Below are positions 1 to 47,545 of a DNA stretch of 64,000 nt, piece by piece. Source of the DNA: Molossus alvarezi (lineage: Eukaryota > Chordata > Mammalia > Chiroptera > Molossidae); NCBI GenBank assembly GCA_037176705.1, contig CM073888.1, forward strand, positions 43,158,810-43,222,809, given 5' to 3'. A model generated the notes under the pieces. The model worked only from the letters and a program-made list of their open reading frames with translations. It searched no databases and was not told the origin of the DNA. Every line of letters starts with the position of its first letter. The first letter of the stretch is position 1. The translations under genes and the position numbers were made by a program.

Positions 1-321
1 TGACCAAAGAATAGGTTTGAGTTAGGCAGTGGAGAGACAGGGCAATAACATGGGCAAGTTCAAGAAACCAAAAGGTGAGTAACCCATGGAATAATACTTG
101 AAAGGGAGTGGTATAAAATAAGTTTGAAGTAGGCAAAAGCCAAATCATGTAGGGGGAATTTGGATTTCAATGTATTACAAAAGCATTGAAGGTTCCAGGC
201 TGTTGTCGTTACATCTTGTTTATTGCAGTGATCTCCTAGCTGATTTCTCTGTATATACCTGTAACCCCTATGTCTTCAAAAAAAGTAGCCAGAGTGATCC
301 TTTTTTTGTTTTGTTTGTTTT

Positions 322-521
322 AATCCTCCCTCGAGAATTTTTTTTTCCATTTATCATCTGATAGAACGGGAGAGACACATCGACTGGTTGCCTCCTACAC
401 GACCCTGACCAGAGCCAGGGACTGAACCACAACCAAAGCACGTGCCCTTGACCAGAATCACACCCACAACTCTTTGGTCCGCAGGCCTATGTTCTAACCA
501 CTGAGAAAAACTGCCCAGGGT
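322..521 (-). mobile_element. VES SINE, old copy
   Basis: Reverse orientation: the tail side is near 322, and the tRNA-like head with box B (gttctaaccactgag) ends at gcccaggg. Divergent, with the gaccagagccaggg core. No clear TSD. Confidence 0.75.
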
Positions 522-593
522 GTGATTCTTTTCAAACCAAAGGCATTTTCTGTTACTCTTTGTAACACTAAATCCTTTTTCATTTCACTCAGC

Positions 594-1030
594 AGAAGCT
601 AAAGTCCTTAAAAGAGACTATAAAGCTTTCTATGATCCAGCCCCCTGCTATATTATTTTCTACCACTTTCTTCCATCCTCACTGGCCCTATTGCCAAGAA
701 TGTTCCAGACTCAGCATCTCTCAGCTTTAAATTTCCTATACCTGGAATGTTTTTCCTCCAAATATTTGTATTTCAGCTCTCTCATTTCCTTTATATTTCT
801 GTTATCAGTCAGATTCTTCCCCACTTACTTTTTATACAATATTGATTGCCCTCCCTACATTACATATAGCAGTCATGACCTACATGTATTTGGGTTTTGT
901 CTCTCTGCCTCCCCCTACTTCCACTGCACACACACACTCCACGAGCTCAGGGTCTTTGTTTTATTCATTGCTGTAGCCCCATTACCTAGAACAGTGTTTG
1001 GCATGTAGAAGGCACTCAAATTAATGGAAA
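594..1030 (+). repeat. L2 LINE 3' fragment
   Basis: It ends with the typical L2 3' wording: a ctgtagccccattacctagaacagtg core, then a 'ggcatgtagaaggcactcaa' tail. It is ancient and interrupted by many changes. Confidence 0.55.
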
Positions 1031-2969
1031 GTGAAGGAAATCACAAGTGTACCCCCAGTTTCTGACTTGTACATCATAATGATAAACATTTAATGAAATT
1101 GGAGTGGTAGGAGGAGGGACACAATTGGAGGAGTAAATTTGTGGTGGGGAGAAAATTATGAGTTAATTTTAGGACTACGTAGTTTGTGACACTCATGAAA
1201 CATCCACATAGATATATCATAGGCAGATGTATATTCTGTTATAAAATATAGACCAGGTCCTAGGTTTGAAATAAAAATATGGCTATTGTAGATCATATTT
1301 AAAATCAGTGAAATGATTGCATCTAAAAGAGGACATCTATAAAAAAGAGGTCCCAGGACTAAGCCTTACAAACATTTGAATGGAGGCAAGATATTGTGGC
1401 AACAGGAAAAAAAGATATTATGGATGCAAGTAGTTTCTAGATTTTGTGATGACTTCCATTATCCTAAAAATATGAGACCACATCATTACTTAAGAATGAA
1501 AGAGTAAACTTTTTGACAATATTGTAATCTCATCTGAAATTGGAGATCAATTTAAAATGGTATTAATTTGTTCACCTGAGATTTCTTTAGCAGTGTTCAG
1601 CTACATGGTGCATAAAATAGATGACTAAGTTCATATAATAAATAATTGGATTTATCTGGGATTGGACAAAGGAGCAAAGCAATAAAGAGAACTAAACTAG
1701 TTTTCTTGATTTTATTAGGCTAATTCATTTAGCTAATCCAACAAACACTCATTGAATCTCTATTATGTGTCAAGTATTATTCTAGACATTGTTGGTATAG
1801 AGTTGAAAAAGACAGTGCCTGTTCTCTAGAAGTGTAGTAAATGAGGTAGACATATAAGTAAACAAGATACGGTAGAACACATGATCAGCCAAATGTGGAA
1901 CCAAACAGGGAAGAGCCATTTGTAGGGAAGTAAGTAGGGTTTCACCAAGAAGGTGACATTTGAGTTGGGTCTTGATTTCATCTGGTAGAGGACATTATTC
2001 ATTATGACTTTTGTTTTTGTTCATGTACTCATGAATTACCAGAGGTACAACTATAACATAACTTATGCTTTTTCCACCACAGAAATCCCTACCTCAGAAA
2101 TCTATGTTACCTTAGCAAAAAACAGTGTTCATACACTCAGTAAACACATATTGGCACCTTCTGTGTCCTACATATTGATGCTTTTTCATATGCATGCCAG
2201 CTCTAAAAAGGAGAAGTACCTAAAATATTTTAAGCCATGACAATATCAATGGAACAAATACATAGCCTCCTAAAGTAATTACATCAAAGATGATGTTAAT
2301 TTGAATTTTAAGGGTTTACAGGAAAATCACTTTTATAATCATCTCATATATAATTAAAAATATGTCTCTACCTTCATTTAGAGAGATTTTGCTTTGAATA
2401 TAAACTGAATCATTAACACATACACACTAATATATATATACATGTATATTCATTATGTATATATGCACAAATATATATGTGTGTGTGATATATATTCTAC
2501 AGCTTTGGAATATAATTGAGGTATTATAAGTAATTCTTCAGTAATTGCCTGGGGCTTTTCTGAACATTATATACTTTGCCAATAGAAGGCTTTCAGTAAC
2601 TGTTTTTAAAGGAAATTAAAAACAATTTTTTAACAAAAATGTCAACTAATTTTTTATAAGGAAATTTTTGATAGTAAGATACATATACTTTAAAATTCCA
2701 CGTACACTTGTTGAATACCATACCAAAAAGTGTCTCTTTCATCTTCCTGGGACATCTGTTACCTTCCCTGAGACTTGTGCCATTAATGGTCTCTTTTTTG
2801 TTCTATATCTTTAACCTCACCTGATCACAGTCTTTCTTTCTGCATACATACATGGTTAAGTCTTTTTTTAAAACTAGGTACAGGGGTGGAGTGAAGAGGA
2901 GCCTTGACCTTGAAAAGGGTGGTCTGCTTTCTCCTCAACTTTCTCTTTCACTCATTCAATAGTTCTCAT
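1031..2969. other. Intronic sequence, no gene
   Basis: AT-rich USP15 intron. About 1730-2000 looks like a degraded ancient repeat ('ctctattatgtgtcaagtattattctaga', then 'ggtgacatttgagttgggtcttga'). 2425-2500 is AT/TG low complexity. I see nothing else. Confidence 0.5.
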
Positions 2970-3160
2970 CTCTGCAGCATAGTATAGAAGTTAAAAGTAT
3001 GGATTTTGGAAACTGACAGCTTGAATTCAAATCCTAGTTTTGCCACTTACAACACCTTGGATAAGAAGCTTCTTAATTTCTTCATCTGTTAAATGAAGAT
3101 AGAAGTACTTGGCACATAGTAACGATCATTTAAGTATCAACTGTTGTTATATTACCACTG
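2970..3160 (+). repeat. MIR SINE
   Basis: The MIR core order is visible: 'agtatagaagttaaaagtatgg', 'cttgaattcaaatcctag', 'gccacttac', 'ttcttcatctgttaaatg', then 'cttggcacatagtaa'. An ancient mammalian copy. Confidence 0.7.
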
Positions 3161-3599
3161 TGACTGTCATACCATCCCATAGAAATTGCTTTTTATAAGG
3201 TTACTCTTGACCTTCTGTTTGCTGCATTCTTTACCTTTGAGAAGTTGCCATTTCCTTATAACTGACAAGTCACAAATCTCTCTCAACCATAATTCTCTCT
3301 CCTGAGTTTACCGCCAATATATAACTATTACATAGACGTCCTGCCTAGCTAATATTACAGATAACTCAAATTCAACAAGACTAAACATATTTCCCCCAGA
3401 GATCTCATCCTTATATTCCCTTATAAGTACATCCATCCACCCAGTAAACTCAAGTTAAAAACCTGATCATTTTACTGCCTCTTAAATATCACTTCTATTT
3501 ATTTTTTTCCTCTCTTGTCAGTACAGTCTCAATACTTGAGCATCTTTTATGTGAACTATTAAAATATATCTAGAATTCACCTCTTTGTTCCATCATTTA

Positions 3600-3990
3600 T
3601 CCTCTTCTAGTCCATTTAGTAGATTTCTTTGAGTCATTCTTTTAAAATGCAAATATGATTATGTTACCTTCTTGCTTAAAACTCATTTCCCATCACCTAA
3701 AGGATAAAATCCAAACTCAACCCTGCCTACCTCTTTAGCCAAAACTGAAGGTTCTTGGAATTCCATAAGTTTCAAGCCTCTTTGTATATACTGTCACCTT
3801 TTCACTAGTTGCCTTTCTTACACCTTCTTTTCTCTCTTGCTTTATTATGGCAAATACCTATTACATAGTGAGAATCATGAAAGTAGAGACTGCCTTTGGT
3901 TTTCTTTTATATCCCCAATATTTGGTATACTGTCAGATAATAGTAAGTATACTATAACAGTGTTTCTCACAATGTGTCTATGAAGGCGAC
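3600..3990 (+). repeat. L2 LINE fragment
   Basis: L2-like order: 'gattatgttaccttcttgcttaaaactc', 'ggataaaatccaaactcaa', then 'agtagagactgcctttgg' and 'tatccccaatatttggta'. Strongly diverged. Confidence 0.5.
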
Positions 3991-4133
3991 AGGGCTGGTC
4001 GGCAGTAAAATAAGTATAGAAATTAAGAGTAAGTGATCCAGAGCTTTTATAGCCATTTGACAGGTTAAGTTTATATCTATTAAATCTAATGAAAATGGGG
4101 CTTTGGTTTTCGTTTTTGTTTTTTTTAAATATG

Positions 4134-4346
4134 TTTTCATTGATTTTTTTTTTTTTTTTTAGAGAGAGGAAGGGAGAGAGATATAGAAACATCAATGTGA
4201 GAGAGAAACATTGATCAGCTACCTCCTACATGCCCCCTACTGGGGATCGCGCCCACAACCTGGGCATGTGCCCGGACTGGGAATCATACCGGGACCTCTC
4301 AATTCATGGGACAACAATCAATCCACTAAACCACATCGGCCGGGCT
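4134..4346 (-). mobile_element. VES SINE (B-like subtype)
   Basis: The T-run and 'agagagaggaagggagagag' tail are followed by 'catgccccctactggggatcg' and a tRNA head ending 'catcggccgggc'. It belongs to the subtype whose body reads ...ccagtggggggcatgcagg in sense. Confidence 0.8.
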
Positions 4347-4504
4347 TGTGTGTTGTTTTTTATTTCATTTTCCTAGTGTTTCATCACAGTCTGTGACAAT
4401 TTATAAATTTTTATTAAAAAGTACTTCTTCCACATAGGTGGTTTGAGAAAACACTGCATTAGAAAACTTAACCATGGAAGGAGACTTGAATTGGGGTGGT
4501 GAAC

Positions 4505-4606
4505 ACACAACACAGTATACATATTATGTATTATAGAATTGTACACCTGAAACCTATATAATTTTATTAACCAATGTAAACCCAATACATTCAATTTACA
4601 AAAAAA
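4505..4606 (+). repeat. L1 3'-tail fragment
   Basis: 'gaattgtacacctgaaacctatataattttattaaccaatgtaaaccc' followed by A8 is the 3'UTR tail of an older L1. Confidence 0.5.
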
Positions 4607-4676
4607 AACTTACCAGAAATGTTTAGAATTTGACCTGTACCAAATAAATAGTTTTAAAAAGAATTATAGCACAGTA

Positions 4677-4702
4677 AATATATATATATATATATATATA
4701 TT
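4677..4702. repeat. (TA)n microsatellite
   Basis: About 13 uninterrupted TA units. Confidence 0.9.
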
Positions 4703-5752
4703 TTTACTTCTTGCAACTGGAGGGTCAGAGACCTACCAATATATGTAAAGTCCCAAGAAATACTACAGTTTATGTTCCACTGATGTAGCTCATGGCAAAG
4801 CACACCCCCACAACTGTGCAAATAGTTTCTTGAATGATTTCAGTGACTGATATGAAAAAATATATATTTAAGAACATTATTTCTGTAGAACATTATTTCT
4901 ATACTTCTAGAGACTCGAGATAATCTTCTGTTCATAATAAATATTTGTTGAGTGATTATTTAGATAAATTTAAAGTTGTTTTTATTATGAAAATAATCAG
5001 AAGCCTTCATGGTTCATGCTATCACATAGATGGTCTTTAAATTTCTGTTTCATCTCACCTTAAGTAGTTATTGGATATGGGCCTAGGGTAATGAAATGTT
5101 ACAGAGAATTATGTAACTTGGTGGTTTCTCTTAAAAAATGTAATAAATCATTTAAACCTAAAAAAAATTTTTTTCTGCTGTATGTCTTTGCAAGAGAACT
5201 AAAAGATCAACAAATAACACAGTTCTTAACACCCATTTATTAAAAAATGTCTCTTTACTGAATATTAAGTGCAAGGGACTGAATACACAAAATTATAAAG
5301 AATTATTGTTTTTTTCTTAAACCCTTTGACTATCTTGCTTGCCTAAAATATTGGCATTCATTTCATTATGAGCCAGTTTTGAGTTAATAATGGGGTAATA
5401 GATAAGATGCTAGACATTAAAATTGAATTCATAAGCTTTAGTTTTTTAAAATAAATATAACTTACAGTAATATTTATTAATGTTATTGGAATCATTTAGT
5501 TTTAGAATGCTTCCCATAAAGTGAATATCTAAACATAAAATTCCTCATTAAATACCCTGTTACAAAAAAAAATTTAGGCAATTGCTGTTATAATCTAGTA
5601 GTTTTAAAACCTCATTTAAATACATGTACCAAAAACTTTATAGCATTGTTTTTGGGGTGATTATTATCATTATCATAGAAGCTTTCAAATTTATCTATAT
5701 TGCAAGAGGTTCTTCTATCCAATTTCTGCATTTAGCTTTTAAGATGAAAATC

Positions 5753-5850
5753 AGCCCTGGCCAGTTTGGCTCAGCGGTTGGGGCGTTGGCCTGCGGATCA
5801 GAGTCCCGGGTTCGGTTTCCGCTAGGGGCACGTACCAAAAAAAAGGGGGG
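5753..5850 (+). mobile_element. VES SINE, 3'-truncated head
   Basis: Only the tRNA-like half is present (cctggccagtttggctcagcggttgg to ggggcacgtacc). It runs straight into A8 and G10. The body between box B and the pyrimidine tract is missing. Confidence 0.8.
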
Positions 5851-41458
<35,608 letters not shown>

Positions 41459-43039
41459 TGAAAGTCCAAGAAGCCATAAAAGAGAGACTTTCCTGCTGGT
41501 GGTATCTATTGAAATGAAGTTATCCACCACATTAAACAAAAGTCTGAGATGGGGAGTTTCAGATAACCGAATGTAAATCCTTTATCAGATTTTAACTTGT
41601 GCAGTACTTGAAGTGAAACACAATGAAAACTTTAACAGAAATTGTCTCTTAATACATTTACAGTCTTGTATTTACAAGCTAAATATATATAGGAAATCAC
41701 AAATAAATCCCTTTTAAGTTTGCTGCTGTTTTGATGAATTATGTTTTCTTTAATTTTTTGGATGTGAGTTAAATGATGACAAATGTTAAATTTGTGAATG
41801 TTGGTCATTTATTTTGCTCTAATAATAATGCAAGAAAACTATGGCTGAACTTAGTTTTTGGATAATCTAGTTCATGTGCATTAGGCTGCCACATAATACT
41901 ACTATGATGTTTAGCTGCAGTATCAACATGGCATAAATACTGCAGTAGAATTCTTGGAAAACCAAATTTTTGAACTATCCCTGCTAATCAGTGTGGACCT
42001 ATTAAAAAACCAAATCATGATACAAGAAACAATCTTGGAAAAGTTATTTTCTTTTATAGTGTCATTAAGAATCATCTTACTGCTACTGTGGAAACAGGTT
42101 CTAGATTTCATGCCCCATCTAAAGGCATTTTTCAGTTAAATGTAAGTATTTTTTACATCTATTTGGATCTATTTCTTAGATATTCAAATTCTTTTTGACT
42201 TGCTTTAAAATGCTTATCTTTAATCTGGTGTTGGTCCAAAATTGAAATTTTTGCTGTCTGTTTTTCTCTATCCCATTTTTTGGTAATTTGGCAACTTTTA
42301 GCTCTCCCAATTATTATAAGAACAGACTTAATAGTATTCTGTATTCATAGTAATAATTACATCAAGCTTAGGATGAGAAATTTTTTTCATATACTAGCCT
42401 TTAAATCATTAATGGACAGTTGGCTTTAAAGGTAGGTCTGTTAACTTTCTTTGTGTGTTCCTGATGGAATTCACCATAGCCTTACAGCTTTTCTCAGAAG
42501 GTAACTTGCTATAAAAGAATTGGCATTTGCATGTTCCAGAGTCAGAACCTGTACAGTATATAAAGCATACAAACCTTGGATTTGATTTTAGTTCACCACA
42601 TTTAAGGATCCAGGATGCCAAAAATATGTGTGAACATTTGAAACATTTTTCATTTGCTGCTTTTTCCCTTTGATCTAGTTGAAAGAATGTATTGTCAATT
42701 GGCATACAATACTGCCTTTAATAGAAAATCTAAATGCTGGGGCACATTTCACATATCGACTACCTGAGAAATTGCTTTGTGTCCTACTGTTATTAAAGCA
42801 AAAAGTATAATGTTCTTCACTTGAACTAATCAAATACAATAGATTATAAATTGTGTATTGTAAATAAAAGTTCACTCTGTGAGTGCACATTTTGGTAAAT
42901 TATTTATTTATGTTAGCATTTAAAAGTTTTTAAAAAATGCATTTGACCAGGATAAATAAATGAGGTATGTTGATCATGGCTTTGCTTTATACCTTGACAT
43001 TAAAGCTGGTTTTTCATCCTGGTATTTTAAAAGCTGCTT

Positions 43040-43135
43040 TGGGTTTTTTTGTTGTTGTTGTTGTTTTGTTTCGTTTTTTGTTTTTCTTTTCTTTCTTTCT
43101 TCCTTCTTCTTCCTTTTTTTTTTTTTTTTTTTTTA
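43040..43135. repeat. (GTT)n and long pyrimidine tract in the USP15 3'UTR
   Basis: (GTT)5 followed by T/C-only runs and about 23 T. Low complexity inside the 3'UTR. Confidence 0.85.
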
Positions 43136-43236
43136 ATGTAAACTAACCTACTGCATGACAGAGGTTAAAATTTTGTCTGCACTTGAGTTCACTTGAGTTT
43201 ACATTTGAAATGTGCATGTTTATTTATACAGATTTC

Positions 43237-43242
43237 AATAAA
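43237..43242 (+). terminator. AATAAA polyadenylation signal, likely distal USP15 site
   Basis: A canonical hexamer in the context tttcaataaagc, with a T-rich downstream element 20-45 nt later. It is chosen over 41702, 42863 and 42955 because repeat-bearing intergenic sequence begins after it. Confidence 0.55.
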
Positions 43243-43262
43243 GCTATTCAAGGCCTTATTTA

Positions 43263-43844
43263 GTCTTTTATTTCTTACTTTGAATCTTTTGATAAAAATT
43301 CCGTTTTATGGGTAGGTGACTAATTACATGCTAGACTTTTTAGTTATCATGTAGTTGAAAATGGAAAGGAAAGCATGTCAGAGCCAATGGAATCCTACTA
43401 TTTAATGGACATGTTTTAAAGTTGATTTTTTTAAATTTGAACATTCATTAAACCAAAGTTTGTGTGCCTACTAATCACTCTTCTAGAATCTTGAGAGTAA
43501 ACAAATATCCCTGCAGTTACAGAGCTTGCAGTCTGTTTGCTACCCACCAACTAATAGCCTATATTTCCATTTTCTGAGGTTTAAAGAAAAGCCAAAATTA
43601 ACTTTTTCTAGCCCTAGATTCCAGTCTCTACCCTAATTGTCCACAGAGATCATTCTTTTCAATGCCTGTAATTAACTTCTGTTTCCACTAAAAGAAGTGT
43701 TTTGTCTTTGGAAATGTGAATTCTATTGAATTTGTCAAACTCAAACATTATCACTGTAAAAATTGTGCAAAAGGCTAATCTATACTCTAGAAGTGGATAT
43801 TCATCAGTAATACAGAGTGGTAGGAATATATCCAGTCTAGAATT
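43263..43844. other. Intergenic sequence, nothing recognised
   Basis: AT-rich sequence just after the USP15 transcript end. I see no repeat or ORF of note. Confidence 0.5.
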
Positions 43845-44130
43845 CTACTTCTAGCTTTGCTACTTAGTAACCCTATGATTTAGAACTTAATCTCTCCGAA
43901 TCTGTTTCATTGCCTGTAAAATAATGATAGCAATAACAGCAGCATTTATTGAGCACTCTCCAAGGACCAGGTACTATATTAAAGTATATATATATTATCT
44001 CTTTTACCACAATAGCTATTAGGTAGGGACAGTCATCCCATTTTTCATATGGAGAAACCAAGGTACAAAGCAGTTAAGTAATACTCCCAAGTTGACACGA
44101 TTACTGTGTGATAGAGCCAATAATTTATCC
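43845..44130. repeat. Two MIR fragments, tail to tail
   Basis: 43845-43940 reads as + MIR ('ctagctttgctacttagtaac', 'cattgcctgtaaaataatgatag'). 43941-44130 reads as - MIR ('ttattgagcactctccaagg', 'cccatttttcatatggagaaac', 'gatagagcc'). Both are ancient. Confidence 0.55.
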
Positions 44131-45496
44131 TCAGATGTATGTAATACCTCCCACTGTTAGAGCCTCACAAGATTGTTGAGAGCTCAGATGAACTCGTGTA
44201 TTTTATGGGAAGGTGCTTTGTGAACTATGTGGTATACTCATCACTGATTTCTTTAGTCTAAGAAGAAAGTCATCTTTAAATCCAAAAGTATCTTCAGCTC
44301 AGTATTTGAGTACTGAATAAGAAAGATAACAGCTGGAATATTGATTAATCTTTCCCTTTTAAAATTCAATTTATGTAATAAATTTGATTTATTACCATTT
44401 TAATTAAATTTTAAATGTTATATGTCATTTTTTCCTTATCTTGTTCATCTAACTAAGTGTACCCTCCTTATATTTCCCCAAATGCAAACCTTATTTTCAG
44501 GACTCCTTCTTCACCTATACTTTAGTTTTAATTAAATTCTATGATAAAGCCTGATCTTTTATTTATATGTCTTTCTTTCTCTTATAATCTGTGTTGTTTT
44601 AGTCCTATTTTTATCCTTGCTTTCCTAGCAACTAGATATGAAAACTACACAAAATACTGAATTGGGCATGAAGAAGATCAGTAAGTACTAAAGCCACTGA
44701 TACAGTATGAAGGTGGTGTTTTTTCATCAAGTATGTAATTTCATTGAGGTCAAAACATAAAGAAGCCAGGAGACGAGAGACGACGAAGGATGTCACAGTG
44801 GCTTACCAATGAGGGTGGGGGAGCCTGCCAGTAGAGCCTTCCACCCCAGGGAGGAGGAATGTACTGTCACTGGCATATCGTGATCATCAAAAGCAGGCCA
44901 GCTTTTAGTCTGTATTATTTAAGTGCTTTACAGACAATGTTTCATTACCACCTGCTTCCCACCCTGCCTACTTGATATGCTTGATCTTTGCTTGTACAGT
45001 GTAGATGAGCATATATCTCCCAATTTTGTTTTTAAGGTAGAAATGTGAAGAATTCTTGTACATTAGGGGAAGGAATAATACGTTCTCCAAAATCTCAGAA
45101 GAGAAGGAAAGGAAAATTTCATTTTTGGAGCCAAAAAAGGGTACTGGAAATGTGTATTTATATTTTTTACTCTACAATAAAATAAACCTGTTTTTTTAAC
45201 AGCTTCTCTTCGAAATATAATTTTGTTGATACCTCCCATGTAATTCTTTCAAGTGCCAGAAGATTAAAAAAAAAGGAAAGTTTGTTTATATCCTGCTGAC
45301 TGACATATTAAGTTGCAGAGCTAGCTATACTCAGATTTTTCTAATGATAATTACATACAATTTTTTGTGAGCATTATTCTAGCTTGAGAGCATTTCAATT
45401 CAATCTTTATGTTCTTCATGTGCTTAATTGATATTTAGTATGTATGAAGAAAGGAATTTCCATAAAGCTCAGGTAACAAAACTTTCATTAAAATAT
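44131..45496. other. Intergenic sequence, no gene
   Basis: Mostly AT-rich and unassigned. 44760-44900 is a slightly CpG-bearing island (agacgagagacgacgaagg, cagggaggaggaatg) with no ORF. I could not assign it to a repeat. Confidence 0.4.
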
Positions 45497-45686
45497 TTTT
45501 TTCTTTATTGACTTTAGAGAGAGAGAAAGAAACATTGATGAGATAGAACATTTATTGGCCACCTCCTGCATGCCCCCTACTGGGGATCGGGCCCACAACC
45601 TGGGCATGTGTCCTGACTGGGAATCCAACTGGCGACCTCTTGGTGCATGAGTCGACGCTCAGCCACTGAGCCACACAGGCCGGACA
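45497..45686 (-). mobile_element. VES SINE (B-like subtype)
   Basis: The reversed 'ctttattgactttagagag' tail, 'catgccccctactggggatcggg' body, and a head ending 'cacaggccgg'. It is immediately followed by another VES on the opposite strand. Confidence 0.88.
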
Positions 45687-45715
45687 ACCATTTTCATTTA
45701 AAACTGGATTAGTAT

Positions 45716-45963
45716 GGCCCTGGCCAGTTTGGCTCAGTGGTTAGAGTGTCGGCCCGCAGGCCAGAGAGTCCTGGATTCAGTTCCCGCTAGGGGCATGTAC
45801 CTCAGTTGGGGTTTGTCCCCAGCCCCTATTGGGGTCGTGTTTGTGGCACCAGTGGATGTGTCTCTTTCACGTCAATGTTTCTCTCTCTCGTCCTCTCTCT
45901 CCCCCTCCCGCTCTATCTGAAGATAAATGTAAAAATGGCCTCTAGTGAGGATTAAAAAAAAAC
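45716..45963 (+). mobile_element. VES SINE (A-like subtype)
   Basis: TSD aaaactg(g/a)attagtat (45700-45715 and 45964-45979). Head-to-head with the preceding copy, 29 bp away. Confidence 0.92.
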
Positions 45964-46449
45964 AAAACTGAATTAGTATATTTAAATTGATAAGCTACGT
46001 AGAACAGGTTTTTAAATAGCAGAATGGAGAGAATAAAATGTACATGGTAAAAATTAAAATATAGATCAAGCCTTATTTGCACTAATGATGGGGTAAAGAA
46101 TTTTAAAGTGGATAATATAAAACAGTACAAAAATTATTCTTGACAAATATATGCATTCTCACCCCACATCATACCATGGTCTAATTATATCTCAGCTTTG
46201 CCTTTGGAAGCCTGGAAATTTCCAGTGTTGTGAAAAGAAAAAACTGTAGGTTATTAAGGGAATTCAGAAAGTGAATAAACTGTTAAAGTTAAAATTATAA
46301 ATTGACATAATATTTTGGACTAGACTCTCAAAGGACAGAGAGAAAATCAAGTGGGTTTTTATGTCATTGTTTTTTCTAGATATGTCAATTAAATGTGATT
46401 ATACAAAGCAGCTAAAAATACAGAATCTCTGGAAATTGTTCCTTTAAAT

Positions 46450-46633
46450 CAGTGGTTCACAACCTTCCTTATGTCGCAACTCTAATACAGTTCCTCATGT
46501 TGTGACCCCCAACCATAAAATTATTTTTGTTGCTACTTCATCACTGTAATTTTGCTACTGTTTTGTCTTAGGCAACCCCTGTGAAAGGGTTGTTCAACCC
46601 CCAAAGGGGTTGCGACCTACAGGTTGAAAACTG
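46450..46633. mobile_element. hAT-type MITE (Charlie-like, non-autonomous)
   Basis: 184 bp. The terminal inverted repeats cagtggttcacaacctt and cagttttcaacctgtag (rc of the right end) are flanked by an 8-bp TSD, ctttaaat (46442-46449) and ttttaaat (46634-46641). Eight-base duplications mark hAT transposition. The interior 'gttgtgacccccaaccataaa' and 'ccaaaggggttgcgacctac' is palindromic in trend. No transposase. Confidence 0.85.
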
Positions 46634-47162
46634 TTTTAAATGGAAATGCTGTAAAAAGTAAGACTGCACATTTTTAATATGCACAAAATCAAATATTTTA
46701 AATGTTTAAATTTTATTGCTAATTAACTATGTTTACTATAGAAAATCATGGTTGAAGTTGGTGCTCGTTTTGCTCAAAATTTTCCCTCATACCAGGAACT
46801 TTTGGCTTGTTTTATGTAGTTTGGTGAAGCAATAGAATTAAGCCTACATGCATAAAAGTAAAACAATAAATATGGAAACATCCCAACAGCCTTTCCCATA
46901 CTGTTTATTCTTACATTTTTCTTAGTCATGAAAAATTGTTAACATTTCCCAAATGGTTATTTTAAACCTTGAATATTACCTTACATTTTAATTCTTAGTT
47001 AAAATCTTTCAGGAATCTTAAATTTTGTAACATCTTAGAAGTCACTCATTAAAACTTTTATAGTATTTATTTTCTTCTAAACCATAAAGGATCATTATAG
47101 GTTAACAGACATTATAATTCCTTATTCCTCCTCTGTGCATTGATTCTTAGGTATACTAAGTT

Positions 47163-47540
47163 TTGTTTGTTTAATCTTTGTTGTTGAAAATATTACAGAC
47201 GGCCTCCCCTTTTTCCCCTATTGACCCCCTCCTCCCTGCTGCCATACCCCTTCTGCTTTACCCAAATTATTGTCTGTGTCCATTAGTTAGGCATATATGC
47301 ATATAAGCTCTTTGGTTTATCTCTCCTCACCCCTCCACCCCCTTCCCCCTGAGGTTTGTCAGTTTGTCCCTTACTTCCATGTCTCTGGATTATTTTGATT
47401 GACAGCTTATTTTGTTCATGATATCCCATAAATAAGTGAGATCATGTGAGATATTTGTCTTTTTCTGACTGGCTTATTTCGCTCAGCATATTGTAAATGG
47501 GTAAGAGATTTTTCTTACAGCTGCATAGTATCCCATTGTG
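47163..47540 (-). mobile_element. L1 3' end fragment, antisense, internally deleted
   Basis: Reversed 3'UTR ('aaaatattacagacggcctcc', C-rich, 'tgtctgtgtccattagttagg') and the last bases of ORF2 (gcatagtatcccattgtgta). A few dozen bases are missing near 47490 (cagcatattgtaaatgggtaag). Possible TSD atactaagtttt versus acactaggtttt. Confidence 0.75.
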
Positions 47541-47545
47541 TAGGA

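Larger units (their letters stand above)
41459..43262 (+). other. USP15: USP15 3' untranslated region
   Basis: AT-rich sequence follows the stop and contains no recognisable interspersed repeat, unlike the sequence on either side. AATAAA hexamers lie at 41702-41707, 42863-42868, 42955-42960 and 43237-43242. The last is followed by a T-rich tract (cttatttagtcttttatttc), so I place the main end near 43262. A Pumilio-type TGTAAATA overlaps the second signal (42859-42866). Longer isoforms cannot be excluded. Confidence 0.7.

Noticed and set aside
691..1008. 105-codon ORF on the + strand
   Set aside because: It coincides with an L2 relic; there is no protein motif and no splice context.
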